Positions 63,753-64,000 of a stretch of 64,000 nucleotides of DNA are shown piece after piece. Origin of the DNA: Acetivibrio thermocellus ATCC 27405 (lineage in GTDB: Bacteria > Bacillota > Clostridia > Acetivibrionales > Acetivibrionaceae); contig NC_009012.1 in the NCBI RefSeq assembly GCF_000015865.1, forward strand, positions 1,054,001-1,118,000, given 5' to 3'. The position numbers were made by a program, and so were the translations under genes. Position 1 is the stretch's first letter; each line of letters starts with the position of its first letter. Under the pieces are notes generated by a model. The model saw only the letters and a list, made by a program, of their open reading frames with translations, was not told where the DNA came from and searched no databases.

Positions 63753-64000
63753 TTATCTAGGTTCGACTAAGAATTTAATCGCAGTCCTCTCCTCCCCGTC
63801 GATACAAACAGATGAAAAAGCTGGAACTGTCACGATGTCTATGCCGTTTGGCGCTACAAAACCTCTTGTAATTGCTATTGCTTTAATAGCTTGATTTACC
63901 GCTGCTGCCCCCACTGCTTGAATTTCAGCTGTCGATTTACCTCTAAGAATTGCTGCCAATGCTCCAGCGACCAACTTCGGCTGCGAATGAGCTGATACCT
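63753..64000 (-). CDS. spoVS: Stage V sporulation protein S, N-terminus outside the window
   Basis: The Alba-like small regulator SpoVS. Visible residues run from VSAHSQPKLVAGALAAI through AEIQAVGAAAVNQAIKAIAI and GIDIVTVPAF to the conserved end DGEERTAIKFLVEPR. The start is beyond the window edge, with only about the first five residues missing. In Bacillus it affects spore coat assembly and septation. A strong terminator follows. Confidence 0.94.
   Translation of the reverse strand, partial: VSAHSQPKLVAGALAAILRGKSTAEIQAVGAAAVNQAIKAIAITRGFVAPNGIDIVTVPAFSSVCIDGEERTAIKFLVEPR

Overview
The window looks like chromosomal DNA of a cellulolytic, spore-forming, anaerobic thermophile, almost certainly Acetivibrio (Clostridium) thermocellus or a very close relative. 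The strongest evidence is a XynY-type cellulosomal xylanase (CBM22-GH10-CBM22-dockerin-CE1, 1077 residues) whose catalytic residues fall at the positions known for XynY. A second type I dockerin protein, a SCIFF/ranthipeptide precursor with its radical SAM maturase (cteA/cteB), SpoVS, low G+C intergenic DNA and strong AGGAGG ribosome binding sites all agree. The species call is inference from recognised proteins, not from a database search.

Layout. 1-1550: an IS30-family element inserted in what looks like a small lipoprotein ORF. 1585-3043: a T-box leader, probably Phe-specific, in front of a DAHP synthase. 3225-6013: a GGDEF diguanylate cyclase, a DMT exporter and a small zinc-knuckle flagellar-type protein. 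6128-10392: lytic transglycosylase, coaE, polA and a DUF3006-like gene, all on the minus strand. 10617-13054: a PilZ protein, then an ECF sigma factor with its zinc-finger anti-sigma factor. 13294-16548: a single-domain response regulator, RNase P RNA, nif3/yqfO, trmK and two tRNAs. 17207-21489: dgt, dnaG and rpoD, the macromolecular synthesis group. 21636-23322: an HD-GYP protein and a small membrane protein. 23363-25567: panBCD behind an attenuator-like hairpin. 25801-28995: secDF and an HD phosphohydrolase. 29026-30669: cteA/cteB. 30767-34962: rluD, lspA, a peptide-binding lipoprotein and pgeF. 35285-38518: xynY, with an IS110-family element (38553-40112) directly upstream. 40627-45335: a DUF2339/DUF3999 envelope pair and a mutarotase-like protein. 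45458-47200: glnS. 47624-52761: a large dockerin gene cut just after its signal peptide by an IS3-family element. 53299-57031: a possible transposase remnant, a small membrane protein, ddh and two paralogous SPOCS-like proteins. 57226-62426: a YdcF-like protein, ftsY and smc. 62555-64000: pdxA and the truncated end of spoVS.

Most of the window is housekeeping DNA with minus-strand transcription. The accessory signal is concentrated at the three insertion sequences, two of which touch cellulosome genes. The most informative observations are four. The IS3 copy splits the dockerin gene between two in-frame ATA target copies. The 5' region of the IS110 element has a bridge-RNA-like fold. A terminator hairpin lies between cteA and cteB. 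Leader regulatory structures precede aroF and panB.
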